Positions 1 to 8,369 are shown, counted from the first letter of the stretch. The stretch is DNA of 27,682 nt from an uncultured Oscillospiraceae bacterium (GCA_910588045.1 CAJUPS010000042.1:1-27682), one strand, 5' to 3'. The notes: generated from the letters alone by a model not told the origin. Translations and numbers: made by a program.

Positions 1-832
1 ACGTGACCAGCCCCAACTTTTCCAGCTGCCGCGCATGTTCCGCCCCGGAGGTCATTAAATAAATCCGGGTAGTGTTGATAGAGGAGTGCCCCAGCACGTC
101 CGCCAGTTTCACAATATCCTTGCAGACCTTATAAAAAGTGGTAGCGAATAAATGCCGCAGGTTATGTGGGAACACTTTGCTCTCCTCCACGCCTGCTTTC
201 TTGCAGATAGCTTTCATCTCGCGCCAGATTTGACCGCGAGACAAAGACTTTCCGCTTCCGGTGAGAAAAATCTCCCCGGAGGCGATTTTGTTTTTCCTGG
301 CGTATTTGAGGAGTTTCCGGCGGAGCTTGTTGGGAATTAAAATATCCCGGATTTTGCCTTTGAGCCGGATGTCCGTCCCCGCCCGGTTCGCCGCTTCTAC
401 CGTGATATAGCGGACTTCTGAAACCCGGATTCCCGTTGCGCAGATGGTTTCCATCAGAAGCTCCAACCGCTCCTGCCCCGTCTCCCGGGCGACGTCCAAG
501 AGCCGCTGATATTCCGCCTTCGTCAGCTCCCGGCTCTCCTCCCGGAACGCCTTCCGCTGGACGCGGAGGAACTTGATCTTGCAATCCTCCCGCCCCAGGA
601 ACTTGAGAAACCGATTGACTGCCGAGAGCATAGAGTTGACCGTCACCGCCGCATAGCCCCTTTCAACCAGGTACTCCCGCCAACCGACGGCCTCCTCCAG
701 CCCAAGATCGTCCATCCACGCGGCGAAAGCCCGCACATCCCGGAGGTACTTTTCTACAGTCCCCCTGCTGCGGCCCTCCGCGTTCAGCATAGCGGAAAAT
801 TGGTTCATCATTTCCGTTGAAATCCTCATCAT
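1..832 (-). CDS. Tyrosine recombinase/integrase, 3' end cut by window edge
   Basis: A site-specific DNA strand-exchange enzyme of the XerC/phage integrase family. The frame is open for 277 codons from an ATG at 832 (a second ATG follows at 829) down to the window edge, so only the extreme C-terminus and stop are missing. The minus strand carries AGGAGGGGCA just before the start. Residues about 5-85 form a SAM-like core-binding domain. The catalytic set is complete: Arg136 in TGIRVSE, Lys160 in LKGK, His223 and Arg226 in PHNLRH, His249 in LGHSS, and Tyr258 in TTRIY. It therefore looks active, not degenerate. It points away from the zapA operon and shares a 185-bp intergenic region with it. No excisionase, phage or conjugation gene is visible on this side, so whether it is a chromosomal Xer, a solo integrase or the end of a mobile element cannot be decided here. 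Confidence 0.9.
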   Translation of the reverse strand, partial: MMRISTEMMNQFSAMLNAEGRSRGTVEKYLRDVRAFAAWMDDLGLEEAVGWREYLVERGYAAVTVNSMLSAVNRFLKFLGREDCKIKFLRVQRKAFREESRELTKAEYQRLLDVARETGQERLELLMETICATGIRVSEVRYITVEAANRAGTDIRLKGKIRDILIPNKLRRKLLKYARKNKIASGEIFLTGSGKSLSRGQIWREMKAICKKAGVEESKVFPHNLRHLFATTFYKVCKDIVKLADVLGHSSINTTRIYLMTSGAEHARQLEKLGLVT

Positions 833-880
833 TGCCCCTCCTTTTTCTGTGACTCTATATTGTCTCATAAAAAGGAGGAA

Positions 881-902
881 AGTTGCACACGGGAGTGCAA
901 CT
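881..902. repeat. Perfect 8-bp inverted repeat beside the recombinase gene
   Basis: Arms AGTTGCAC (881-888) and GTGCAACT (895-902) are exact reverse complements around the 6-nt spacer ACGGGA. The site lies about 50 bp upstream of the recombinase start. Inverted arms around a 6-8 bp spacer are typical of tyrosine recombinase core sites, but an operator is equally possible. No second copy was noticed in the window. Confidence 0.6.
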
Positions 903-928
903 GCCCGGAGCAAATTGAGAAAATTTGA

Positions 929-956
929 TTGCTTTTCCGTGAAAATCTGCTATACT
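929..956 (+). promoter_or_regulatory. Sigma-A-type promoter of the zapA operon
   Basis: TTGCTT (929-934), a 16-bp spacer and TATACT (951-956), placed about 60 bp before the zapA start codon. The same box pair with a 17-bp spacer recurs upstream of the lipoprotein gene at 19846. Confidence 0.6.
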
Positions 957-1017
957 AAATGAGATATGATGAAAACAGGCCCATCCCAGGCAGGGACGAG
1001 AAGGGAGCGCGGAGAGA

Positions 1018-1332
1018 ATGGCAAATAAAGTCACCGTAACCATCAGCGGTACGGATTACACGCTGGTCAGTGAAGAGAGCGCCGCATACATGCAGAAGGT
1101 GGCCTCCCTGGTGGATACCAGGATGAACGACATCATGGCCGCCGGTCGCGTCAGCCGCATGGACGCCGCCGTGCTGGCCGCCGCCAACTTGGCGGACGAG
1201 CTGATCAAGCAGCAGGCGGCGGCGGAGAATCTGCGCCGCCAGGTAAAGGGCTACCTGGACGACGCCGGCAAGGCCAAGGCCGAGCTGAGTGAGTGCAAGC
1301 GCCAGCTGACCAAGCTCCAGCAAAAGAAGTAA
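1018..1332 (+). CDS. zapA: Cell division protein ZapA
   Basis: A small cytoplasmic protein that promotes FtsZ protofilament bundling at the division site. The 104 residues match the family length. The N-terminal part (about residues 4-55, beginning KVTVTISGTDYTLVSEES) is the ZapA strand/helix domain. The Ala/Gln/Glu-rich C-terminal half (about 58-104) is a coiled coil used for dimer or tetramer formation. The ATG is preceded by a purine-rich GGAGCGCGGAGAGA stretch. It is the first gene of the cluster, and its stop codon TAA overlaps the ATG of the next gene (TAATG), which indicates translational coupling. Placement of zapA before a U32 peptidase is a common Firmicutes arrangement. Confidence 0.92.
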   Translation: MANKVTVTISGTDYTLVSEESAAYMQKVASLVDTRMNDIMAAGRVSRMDAAVLAAANLADELIKQQAAAENLRRQVKGYLDDAGKAKAELSECKRQLTKLQQKK

Positions 1333-3428
1333 TGGAGTTGCTCTCTCCTGCCGGCCGCTGGGAGGCCATGGTGGCCGCCGTCCAGAGCGGCGCGGACGCC
1401 GTCTATCTGGGCTGTGGCCGGTTCAACGCCCGTCGGGGCGCAGAAAACTTCACACCGGAGCAGCTGCCCCAGGCCGTGGCCTACTGCCATCTTCGGGGGG
1501 TAAAGGTCTATCTCACCGTCAACACCCTGCTCTCCGACCGGGAGCTCCCCCAGGCGGAGGCATTGCTGCGCCTGGCCGGCCGGTGCGGCGTGGACGGCGT
1601 GATCGTCCAGGACTGGGGCCTGGCCGCACTGGCAAGGCAAGTGGTCCCAGACTTGCCCCTCCACGGTTCCACCCAGATGACGGTCCACTCCCTGGCGGGG
1701 GTGGAGGCGGCGGCCGGACTGGGGATGCGCTGCGTGGTACTGGGCCGCGAGCTGAGCGGGGAGGACGCCGCGCATATTTGCCGGAACAGCCCCATCCCCA
1801 TCGAGGTCTTCGCCCACGGGGCGCTGTGTATGTGCTGGTCCGGCCAGTGCGCCATGAGCGCCATGATCGGCCAGCGCAGCGGCAACCGGGGCGCATGCGC
1901 CCAGCCCTGCCGCCTGCCCTACCGCTTCGACGGCGGGAAGGCGGGCCATCCCCTGAGCCTGAAGGACGCCTGTCTGGCGGACCACCTGGCCCAGCTGAGG
2001 GATATGGGCGTTTCGATTCTGAAGCTGGAGGGCCGGATGAAGCGGCCCGAGTACGCGGCGGTGGTGACGGGCATCTACGCCGCCCTTTTGAAAGAAAACC
2101 GAAAACCCACCCCGGAGGAGCGCCGCCGTCTGGCGCTGGCCTTCTCCCGGGAGGGCTTTACCGACGGCTACTGGCGGGGCGCGCCGGGACCGGAGATGTT
2201 TGGCACTCGCCCCGACAACGCGCCGGACCCCGGGGAACTGTTCCGGGAGGCCCGGGCCTCCTATGAGCGGGAGGACCGGCGGACGGTGGGCGTGGCGCTC
2301 TCTGCGGAGATTCTGGCGGGTGTGCCCGCAAAACTGACGGCCGCCGACGGGGCGGGCCGCAGGGCCGTCGTCCGGGGCCCCGTCCCCGAACCGGCCCGCA
2401 GTCGCCCCCTGGAGGCGGAGGACGTAAAGGCACGCGTGTCCAAGACCGGCGGGACGGTCTTCCGCCCGGCGGACGTACATGTGGCGCTGGACCCCGGTCT
2501 CTCCCTTCCCGCCAGCGCGGTGAACGCCCTGCGCCGGGACGCGCTGGAGGCCCTGGCCGGTCTGCGGACCGCGCCGCCGGAGCGGCGGGAGGCCCCCGCG
2601 CCGCCCATGCCGGAGGACGGCTTTTCCGGCGGAGAACCGGCCCTCACCGTCTCCCTGGCCCACCCCAATCAGCTCACGCCCGAGCTGCTCGCGCTGTCCC
2701 CGGCGGTGGTCTATCTGCCGGTGGAACGGGTGGAGGCGTGGAAGCCGTGTCCCGGGTATCCCGGCACGGCGTTCTGCGCCGCCCTGCCGCGCGTCTGCAA
2801 GGACGGCGAGGAGCCCGCCCTGCGCCGCCTGCTAACGCTGGCGAGGGAGAGGGGCTGTACCGCCGTGTCCGTGCAGAACATCGGTCAACTGGCCCTGGCG
2901 GGGGAGGCGGGCCTGCCTGTCCGGGGGGACTACGGGCTGAACGTGTTCAACAGCCGCTCCCTGGAGGAGCTGCGGTCCTGGGGTCTGGAGAGCGCCTGCC
3001 TGTCCTTTGAGCTGCGCCATGAGCAGATACGGGATCTGCAAAAGCCCCTGCCCTGTGAGGCCGTGGTCTATGGCCGTCTGCCGCTGATGGTGACGGAGAA
3101 CTGTCTGATTGCCAACGCGGGGAGGGGGTGCGCCGCCCGCAAGGGACTTCCCACCCCCTGCGCCCGGCCCCACACGCTGACGGACCGGCGGGGCGAAAAT
3201 TTCCCCGTCCTCCCGGTCTTCGGCTGTCGCAGCGAGATTGAAAACGGCAAGGCCCTGTTTCTGGCCGATAAGCCGGAGTTTCGCCGTTGCGGACTGGCAT
3301 ATGCCCGTCTGCGCTTCACCACGGAGACGCCGGAGGAGTGCGTCCGCATCCTGGCGCGGTATCTGGGGCGGAATGAGGACGCGCCTACAGACTACACAAG
3401 AGGATTATTCTATCGGGGCGTAGAGTGA
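1332..3428 (+). CDS. Peptidase U32 family protein, RlhA/YdcP-like with DUF3656-type C-terminal region
   Basis: A 698-aa protein of the long U32 class. Relatives in this family include collagenase-like proteases and E. coli RlhA, which hydroxylates C2501 of 23S rRNA, so the peptidase label is historical. The start chosen is the ATG at 1332, which overlaps the zapA stop; the frame extends 13 codons further upstream, but that part lies inside zapA. The protein opens with MELLSPAGRWEAM, the usual U32 N-terminus, on a TIM-barrel-like domain of about 300 residues. The U32 signature begins at about residue 158 (EVFAHGALCMCWSGQC). The Cys residues in and after this motif (CACSQPC-like GACAQPC) are those expected for a metal cluster in RlhA relatives. 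The remaining 350 residues fit the DUF3656 and C-terminal regions. Substrate (RNA or protein) cannot be told from sequence. Confidence 0.88.
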   Translation: MELLSPAGRWEAMVAAVQSGADAVYLGCGRFNARRGAENFTPEQLPQAVAYCHLRGVKVYLTVNTLLSDRELPQAEALLRLAGRCGVDGVIVQDWGLAALARQVVPDLPLHGSTQMTVHSLAGVEAAAGLGMRCVVLGRELSGEDAAHICRNSPIPIEVFAHGALCMCWSGQCAMSAMIGQRSGNRGACAQPCRLPYRFDGGKAGHPLSLKDACLADHLAQLRDMGVSILKLEGRMKRPEYAAVVTGIYAALLKENRKPTPEERRRLALAFSREGFTDGYWRGAPGPEMFGTRPDNAPDPGELFREARASYEREDRRTVGVALSAEILAGVPAKLTAADGAGRRAVVRGPVPEPARSRPLEAEDVKARVSKTGGTVFRPADVHVALDPGLSLPASAVNALRRDALEALAGLRTAPPERREAPAPPMPEDGFSGGEPALTVSLAHPNQLTPELLALSPAVVYLPVERVEAWKPCPGYPGTAFCAALPRVCKDGEEPALRRLLTLARERGCTAVSVQNIGQLALAGEAGLPVRGDYGLNVFNSRSLEELRSWGLESACLSFELRHEQIRDLQKPLPCEAVVYGRLPLMVTENCLIANAGRGCAARKGLPTPCARPHTLTDRRGENFPVLPVFGCRSEIENGKALFLADKPEFRRCGLAYARLRFTTETPEECVRILARYLGRNEDAPTDYTRGLFYRGVE

Positions 3429-3466
3429 CCCCCGATTGATGGAATATTTTACAGAGGACGGACCCT

Positions 3467-3913
3467 ATGAAACTACTGGTCAAAGCGCTGTCCGACAAAA
3501 TTGGAAAAACCATTCCCTTTCCCTACTACGCCACCGCCGGGGCCGCGGCGGTGGACCTCCACGCCTGCATCGACGAACCCGTGGTCATCCCCGGCGGCGC
3601 GCAGGCCCTGATCCCCACCGGACTGGCCGTGGCCATCCCGGAGGGACACGTGGGCATCCTCGCCAGCCGCAGCAGCATGGGCGTCCGCAACGGCGTGGGC
3701 TTCTCCAACGGCATCGGGGTCATTGACAGCGACTACCGGGGCCCGCTTCGGGTGGGCCTGCACAATCTGCGCTCCGGGCCCTACACGGTCCACCCCGGCG
3801 ACCGGATCGCCCAGCTGCTGGTGGTGCCGGTGCTGTGCCCGGAGGTGGAGATCGTGGACCGCCTGCCGGAGACCGAGCGGGGCGCGGGCGGCTTCGGTTC
3901 CACGGGAAGATAG
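3467..3913 (+). CDS. dut: dUTP diphosphatase (dUTPase)
   Basis: Hydrolyses dUTP to dUMP and pyrophosphate, keeping uracil out of DNA and feeding thymidylate synthesis. It acts as a cytoplasmic homotrimer. The 148-residue length fits the trimeric family, and all five motifs are present: I, AGAAAVDLH at 24-32; II, SRSS at 67-70; III, GVIDSDYRG at 84-92 with Asp87 as the expected catalytic base; IV, GDRIAQ at 111-116; and V, RGAGGFGSTG at 138-147 with the uracil-stacking Phe. The ATG follows GAGGACGGACCCT. It begins 38 bp after the U32 gene and 37 bp before maf, in line with one transcript. An upstream ATG in another frame (3436) is not supported. Confidence 0.95.
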   Translation: MKLLVKALSDKIGKTIPFPYYATAGAAAVDLHACIDEPVVIPGGAQALIPTGLAVAIPEGHVGILASRSSMGVRNGVGFSNGIGVIDSDYRGPLRVGLHNLRSGPYTVHPGDRIAQLLVVPVLCPEVEIVDRLPETERGAGGFGSTGR

Positions 3914-3950
3914 CCCCCCATCCTGCATAGATATGAATCGAGGAAATTTC

Positions 3951-4532
3951 ATGCAGCGTATCATTCTCGCCTCTCAATCCCCCCGCCGCAGGCAGCTTTT
4001 GGAGCAGATCGGCATCCGGGATTTTGACATCCTCGTCCCCCAGGCGGACGAGGCATACGACGCCGCCCTCCCGCCGGAGGAGATCGTCTCCTCCATCAGC
4101 CGCAGGAAGGCGGAGGCCGCCTGCGCCCTGGCGGGGGACGCGGAGGCGGTCATCATCACCGCCGACACCATGGTCTTCCTGGGGGGCCTCCGCCTGGGCA
4201 AGCCCCGGGACCAGGTGGACGCCTTCACCATGCTCTCCGCCCTCTCCGGTCGGATCCACCAGGTCTGCACCGGCGTAACCGTCTGCCGGGGGGAGCGGAT
4301 GGAGACAAGGGCGGAAACCACCGCCGTCACCTTTCGTCCCCTGACCCAGGACGAGATCTGGGGCTATATCCGCTCCGGCGACCCCATGGACAAGGCGGGG
4401 GCCTACGGCGTCCAGGGTCTGGCGGCCCTGTTCGTCTCCCGCATTGAGGGGGACTACTTCAACGTCATGGGCCTGCCCCTGGCTCTGCTGGGCGGAATGC
4501 TGGCGGACTTCGGCGTGAATCTTTTTTCTTAA
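3951..4532 (+). CDS. maf: Maf family nucleoside triphosphate pyrophosphatase
   Basis: Maf proteins hydrolyse dTTP, UTP and modified nucleotides to monophosphates. In Bacillus, maf sits next to mreBCD and affects septum formation. The 193-residue protein starts at the ATG after CGAGGAAATTTC; an in-frame ATG at 3933 has no ribosome site and the frame upstream of it overlaps dut. The N-terminal SQSPRRR signature (residues 9-14), the catalytic ADT (71-73) and the conserved DKAGAYGVQG block (147-156) are all visible. Its length is normal for the family. It is followed 12 bp later by mreC, the order seen in several Firmicutes except that radC and mreB, often found between maf and mreC, are missing. 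Confidence 0.93.
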   Translation: MQRIILASQSPRRRQLLEQIGIRDFDILVPQADEAYDAALPPEEIVSSISRRKAEAACALAGDAEAVIITADTMVFLGGLRLGKPRDQVDAFTMLSALSGRIHQVCTGVTVCRGERMETRAETTAVTFRPLTQDEIWGYIRSGDPMDKAGAYGVQGLAALFVSRIEGDYFNVMGLPLALLGGMLADFGVNLFS

Positions 4533-4544
4533 GGAGGGACTCCA

Positions 4545-5384
4545 TTGAAGCGTCCATCCAACCGTTTTTTCATCACCCTCCTGGCCCTGGCGGCGGCGGT
4601 GGCCGTGCTGCTGAGTGTGATGACCTACTTCTCCACCACCTCAGCCGCGCTGCCCAACCTGGCGGGGATCGTGGTCTCCCCCTTCCGGTCCGTGTCCGCC
4701 GCCATATCGGAGACCTTCGGCCGCTGGTCCGGGTACTTCACCGAGGCGGACGAACTGCGGGAGGAGAACCGGCAGCTGAAACTCCGGATCGCCGAGATGG
4801 AGGAGACCGTCCGGCAGGCCACCTTCGACCGGGAGGAGAACGCCCACCTGCGGAAGGTGGCCGAGCTGCGGGAGCAGCGCCGGGATCTCCACCTGGAGTC
4901 CGCCCGGGTGCTGGTGCAGGATTCCTCCAACTGGTACAGCCAGCTGACCATCAACAAGGGCACCGCCCACGACCTGACGGTGGGGGACGCGGTGATCACC
5001 GAGGAGGGCTATCTGCTGGGCGTGGTGGCGGAGGCGGGGAGCAACTGGGCCACGGTCCGCACTGTGCTGGACAGCGAGTCCTCCATCGGCGCCCTGGTAT
5101 TCCGCAGCGGCGGCAGTGCGCTGGCCCAGGGGGATTTCGCACTGATGCACGAGGGACGGCTGCGCCTGGGCTATCTTGGCACGGAGCCGGACGTGGTGGC
5201 GGGGGACCTGATCGTCACCTCCGGACTGAGGGACTACTACCCCTCCCAGCTGGTCATCGGCTACGTGGAGGAGATTCGCACCGGTGACGACGGACTGTCC
5301 CGGTACGCGGTGCTGCGCCCGGAGATGGACCTGGACGGTCTGACCCAGGTGTACGTGGTCACCAGCTTCGATATTGTGGACTGA
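4545..5384 (+). CDS. mreC: Rod shape-determining protein MreC
   Basis: Scaffold of the elongasome. A single N-terminal membrane helix (about residues 9-28) leads into a coiled coil (about 66-110, ELREENRQLKLRIAEME) and an extracytoplasmic double beta-barrel that activates PBP2/RodA. The 279-aa length and the block WYSQLTINKGTAHDLTVGDAV are typical. The start is a TTG at 4545, chosen because a strong AAGGAGGG (4531-4538) sits 6 bp upstream and the N-terminus then reads MKRPSNRFF. The end overlaps or nearly touches mreD. The coiled coil is well formed and nothing looks damaged. Confidence 0.94.
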   Translation: MKRPSNRFFITLLALAAAVAVLLSVMTYFSTTSAALPNLAGIVVSPFRSVSAAISETFGRWSGYFTEADELREENRQLKLRIAEMEETVRQATFDREENAHLRKVAELREQRRDLHLESARVLVQDSSNWYSQLTINKGTAHDLTVGDAVITEEGYLLGVVAEAGSNWATVRTVLDSESSIGALVFRSGGSALAQGDFALMHEGRLRLGYLGTEPDVVAGDLIVTSGLRDYYPSQLVIGYVEEIRTGDDGLSRYAVLRPEMDLDGLTQVYVVTSFDIVD

Positions 5385-5397
5385 GGGGGGCCGGGAC

Positions 5398-5910
5398 ATG
5401 CTGCCAAAGAGCTACGTTGTCTTCAAGTGGGCCGTCTACGCTGCGGCCACGCTGCTGCTGTGCGCCCTCCAATCCTTGGTGCTCAACCACATACAGATTT
5501 TCCGCTTCACGCCCTTTCTCTACCCCGTCCTCCCTGCGATGGTGGCCATGTTTGAGGGCGCCAGGCCGGGGGCGGTGTTCGGATTTGTCTTCGGCCTGCT
5601 CTGTGACCTGCTGCTCCCCGCGCCCTTCCGGGGGTTTTTCGTGCTGATTTTCCCGGTGGCGGCGGCCGCCTCCGCCGGTGTTGCAGAGCGGCTGCTGTCC
5701 CGGGGACTGCTGTGCGGACTGATTGTATCCGCCCTGGCAATGTTCCTGACGGCCTGTCTGCGCCTGGTGGTACAGATCCTCTCCGGTGGGCAGTACCTGG
5801 GCCTCATGGCGGAGATCGCCTTGGGGGAGGCAGTTCTCACACTCCCCGCGGCAGCGCTGGCGCTGCCCCTATACCGCGCGATCTTCAAGCGCTGCGCAGC
5901 GGATTACTAA
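5398..5910 (+). CDS. mreD: Rod shape-determining protein MreD
   Basis: An integral membrane partner of MreC in the cell-elongation complex. The 170-residue protein is almost entirely hydrophobic, with about five or six predicted membrane segments starting at residue 10 (VFKWAVYAAATLLLCALQSL). It contains the MreD-like YPVLPAMVAMFEG...GAVFGFVFGLLCDLLLP block. The ATG at 5398 is preceded by GAGGGGGGCCGGGAC. A GTG at 5374 in the same frame lies inside mreC and is less likely. The start is 13 bp after the mreC stop, so the two are surely co-transcribed. Downstream the operon is interrupted by a 245-bp palindromic intergenic stretch before mrdA. Confidence 0.9.
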   Translation: MLPKSYVVFKWAVYAAATLLLCALQSLVLNHIQIFRFTPFLYPVLPAMVAMFEGARPGAVFGFVFGLLCDLLLPAPFRGFFVLIFPVAAAASAGVAERLLSRGLLCGLIVSALAMFLTACLRLVVQILSGGQYLGLMAEIALGEAVLTLPAAALALPLYRAIFKRCAADY

Positions 5911-5922
5911 AAGTTCCTGGCC

Positions 5923-6066
5923 TTTATAGCAATATTCAAAATTGCTGACAGCAGTCCTGTAGGGGCGCACAGTGTGCGCCCACACGATACCGCACAGCTT
6001 CCGTCAAAAGCGGGCGCACACTGTGCGCCCCTACGGGCTGTTACGAATCCTGAGGGTTGCTATAAA
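5923..6066. repeat. MITE/REP-like palindromic element between mreD and mrdA
   Basis: A 144-bp segment bounded by 10-bp inverted repeats TTTATAGCAA (5923-5932) and TTGCTATAAA (6057-6066). Inside lies a perfect 23-bp inverted repeat (5959-5981 against 6012-6034). Each 23-mer is itself palindromic (GGGCGCAC, 3 nt, GTGCGCCC), so cruciforms or nested RNA hairpins can form. A further small hairpin (AGCAAT 5928-5933, ATTGCT 5941-5946) lies at the left end. No clear target-site duplication was found. It does not code for protein. I recall similar GTAGGGGCG-type repeats from gut Clostridia, which suggests a dispersed family, but this was not checked. Confidence 0.7.
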
Positions 6067-6155
6067 AGCACAATCCCCAAATTGCGCGGCTTTTGCAACG
6101 CATTTTAGAAAGCAACAAAAGCAGCGGCGCACCCGCCGCCAAAGAAAGGACTCCC

Positions 6156-8369
6156 GTGGAACACGAAAAGCATTTTTTCAGACGTTCAAACCTCCTGGTG
6201 GGCGTCTACCTGCTCTGTCTCGTCCTCTTTGTGGGCATCCTCTACGACGCCCAAATCGTCCATGGCCGGGAATACCGGGCCCAGTCCACCATCCAGGTGA
6301 CCACCAACGAGCCCGTGGAGAGCTCCCGGGGGATCATCACGGACCGCAACGGCAAGCTCCTGGTCTCCAACCGTGAGATCTACACCGTCACCTTCGACCC
6401 GGAGGCGGTGGAGGACGACCCCGCCCTCACGCCGGAGGAGGGCCATACCGTCCACTCGGAGAGCGTGGCCAACGCCCTCCTCCGTCTGCTGCGCCTGCTC
6501 CAGGAGGAGGCGCTGACGTGGGAGGACGGCCTGCCGGTCTCCGCCTCCGAGCCCTATACCTACACCTTCGCGGCGGTCTCCGGTACACAGCGCGTCCGCT
6601 TCCAGAACTTCCTTGCGGACCGGGCGTGGTCGTCCACGGAGATCACCGCCGCCACCAATCTCCCCCTCATGAGCGCCGCTCTCCAGCAGAAGCTCCAGCT
6701 CACCACCTCCTCGGCCCTCTCCGCCCCCCAGCTCATTGCGCTCATGCGGGAGGACTTCGGCATTCCGGAGAGCTTTTCCGCCCAGGATGCCCGGATGGTG
6801 CTGGGGGTGCTCTACGAGGTCAGCCTGCGGAAGCTGGCCAAGGGCGCCGCGACGACCCCCTACTTCCTGGGGGAGGACATCCCGGCGGACCTGATTTCGA
6901 TTCTCAACGACGGCCACTACACTGGCGCCGTCATCGGCAGCCGGTCCGTGCGCCAGTACCACACCGACTGCGCCGCCCACCTCCTCGGCCGGGTGGGGGC
7001 CATCCAGGACAAGGAGGAGCGGGACCGGCTCAACGAGCCCTATAACACCGCCAAGGAGGCCGGGGAGGACCTCACCGCCTACCACTACTACCAGTGGGAT
7101 GAGCCCGTGGGCAAGAGCGGCGCGGAGCTGGCCTTTGAGGACTACCTCCGTGGAGAGGACGGCGTGCGGATGATCACCACCAACCAGGACGGGAAGATCA
7201 CCAGCGAGCTCTACTCGATCCCCCCCCGGCCCGGCGGCACCGTGGCCCTCACCATCGACATCGACTTCCAGGCCCAGGTGGAGGAGGCCCTGGCCCGGGG
7301 CGTGGAGCAGGTCAAGAGCGAGGCCGAGGACGAGGAGGAGGCCGCACGCATGGAGCGCGTGGGCGGCGCGGCGGTGGTGCTGGGCGTGCAGGACAGCGAG
7401 GTGCTGGCCTGCGCCACCTATCCCACCTACAGCCAGCGCACCTATGTGGAGGACCGGGCGGAGCTGGACCAGAACCCCGCCTCCCCCTACACCAACCGCG
7501 CCCTCAACAGTGCCTATGCCCCCGGCTCCACTTTCAAGCCCATGACCGCTGCCGCCGCCCTGGAGAGCGGCATCATCAACACCAAGACCAAGATCAACGC
7601 CACCGGTATCTGGTATTACCCCGGGGACCCTAACAGCTACGCCCGGTGCTGGCTCCACCGGAGTTCCGGCGGCCGCCATGGGCGGATCAATGTCAGCGAG
7701 GCCATCACCGTCTCCTGCAACTACTTCTTCGCCGAGATGGGCTATCAGCTGGGCCTGGAGCGGCTCAACGAGTTCGCCGCCAAGTTCGGCCTGGGGGAGC
7801 ACACCGGCATCGAGCTGGGGGAGCGCGTGGGCCAGCGCCACGAGAACCAGCCCGGCGAGGACCAGTCCCCCTGGGCGGGCTTCGGCCAGGCCAGCCAGGA
7901 GTATACCCCCCTCCAGCTGGCAAACTATATCGCCACCCTGGTCCGGGGCGGGGAGCGTCTGGACGTCCATCTGCTGAAAAACGTCACCACATTTGACAAC
8001 AGTGCCGTCCTCCTTGACCACCAGCCGGAGGTCCTCTCCGATGTGGGGATGAGCGAGGAGACCCTGGCGACGGTGAAAAAGGGCATGGGCGATCTGGTAA
8101 CCAAGGGTTCCGTTGCCAGGGACTTCGCGGACTGCATCGTCTCCGCCGGCGCCAAAACCGGTTCGGCCCAGGTGGGCGAGGAGAACGCCAACGGCGTGTT
8201 CGTCTGTTTTGCCCCCTTTGATGAGCCGGAGATCGCCGTGGCCGTGGTCATCGAGCAGGGCCGGAGCGGTTCGGCCCTGGCCGCCACCGCCGTGGAGATC
8301 CTCAACGACTATTTCGCCCCCAACGATATTGGGATCGTCTCCGTTCCGGAGGGGGCGCTGCTGCCATAA
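6156..8369 (+). CDS. mrdA: Penicillin-binding protein 2, class B transpeptidase of the elongasome
   Basis: A D,D-transpeptidase that cross-links lateral-wall peptidoglycan with RodA and MreCD. The start chosen is the GTG at 6156 after AAAGGA (6145-6150); a TTG 63 bp upstream in the same frame has no ribosome site. The 737-aa product has a basic cytoplasmic tail, one membrane helix (about residues 13-32), a dimerisation/pedestal domain with SSRGIITDRNGKLL, and a C-terminal transpeptidase domain. The penicillin-binding motifs are intact: STFK with Ser458 as nucleophile, SCN at 520-522 and KTG at 667-669. The central insertion (about residues 80-290) is longer than in E. coli PBP2, as is usual for clostridial homologues. 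Position after mreCD supports mrdA rather than a sporulation PBP such as SpoVD. Confidence 0.9.
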   Translation: MEHEKHFFRRSNLLVGVYLLCLVLFVGILYDAQIVHGREYRAQSTIQVTTNEPVESSRGIITDRNGKLLVSNREIYTVTFDPEAVEDDPALTPEEGHTVHSESVANALLRLLRLLQEEALTWEDGLPVSASEPYTYTFAAVSGTQRVRFQNFLADRAWSSTEITAATNLPLMSAALQQKLQLTTSSALSAPQLIALMREDFGIPESFSAQDARMVLGVLYEVSLRKLAKGAATTPYFLGEDIPADLISILNDGHYTGAVIGSRSVRQYHTDCAAHLLGRVGAIQDKEERDRLNEPYNTAKEAGEDLTAYHYYQWDEPVGKSGAELAFEDYLRGEDGVRMITTNQDGKITSELYSIPPRPGGTVALTIDIDFQAQVEEALARGVEQVKSEAEDEEEAARMERVGGAAVVLGVQDSEVLACATYPTYSQRTYVEDRAELDQNPASPYTNRALNSAYAPGSTFKPMTAAAALESGIINTKTKINATGIWYYPGDPNSYARCWLHRSSGGRHGRINVSEAITVSCNYFFAEMGYQLGLERLNEFAAKFGLGEHTGIELGERVGQRHENQPGEDQSPWAGFGQASQEYTPLQLANYIATLVRGGERLDVHLLKNVTTFDNSAVLLDHQPEVLSDVGMSEETLATVKKGMGDLVTKGSVARDFADCIVSAGAKTGSAQVGEENANGVFVCFAPFDEPEIAVAVVIEQGRSGSALAATAVEILNDYFAPNDIGIVSVPEGALLP

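Noticed and set aside
162..584. A 140-codon minus-strand frame in the recombinase region
   Set aside because: It overlaps the recombinase in another frame; the recombinase frame carries the catalytic residues and the ribosome site.
1251..2663. A 470-codon open frame on the minus strand
   Set aside because: Antisense shadow of the U32 gene in high-GC sequence; the translated product is repetitive and has no recognisable fold.
6093..6155. A TTG start 63 bp upstream for mrdA
   Set aside because: It lacks a ribosome site, whereas AAAGGA lies 5 bp before the GTG at 6156, and PBP2 proteins normally have short cytoplasmic tails.
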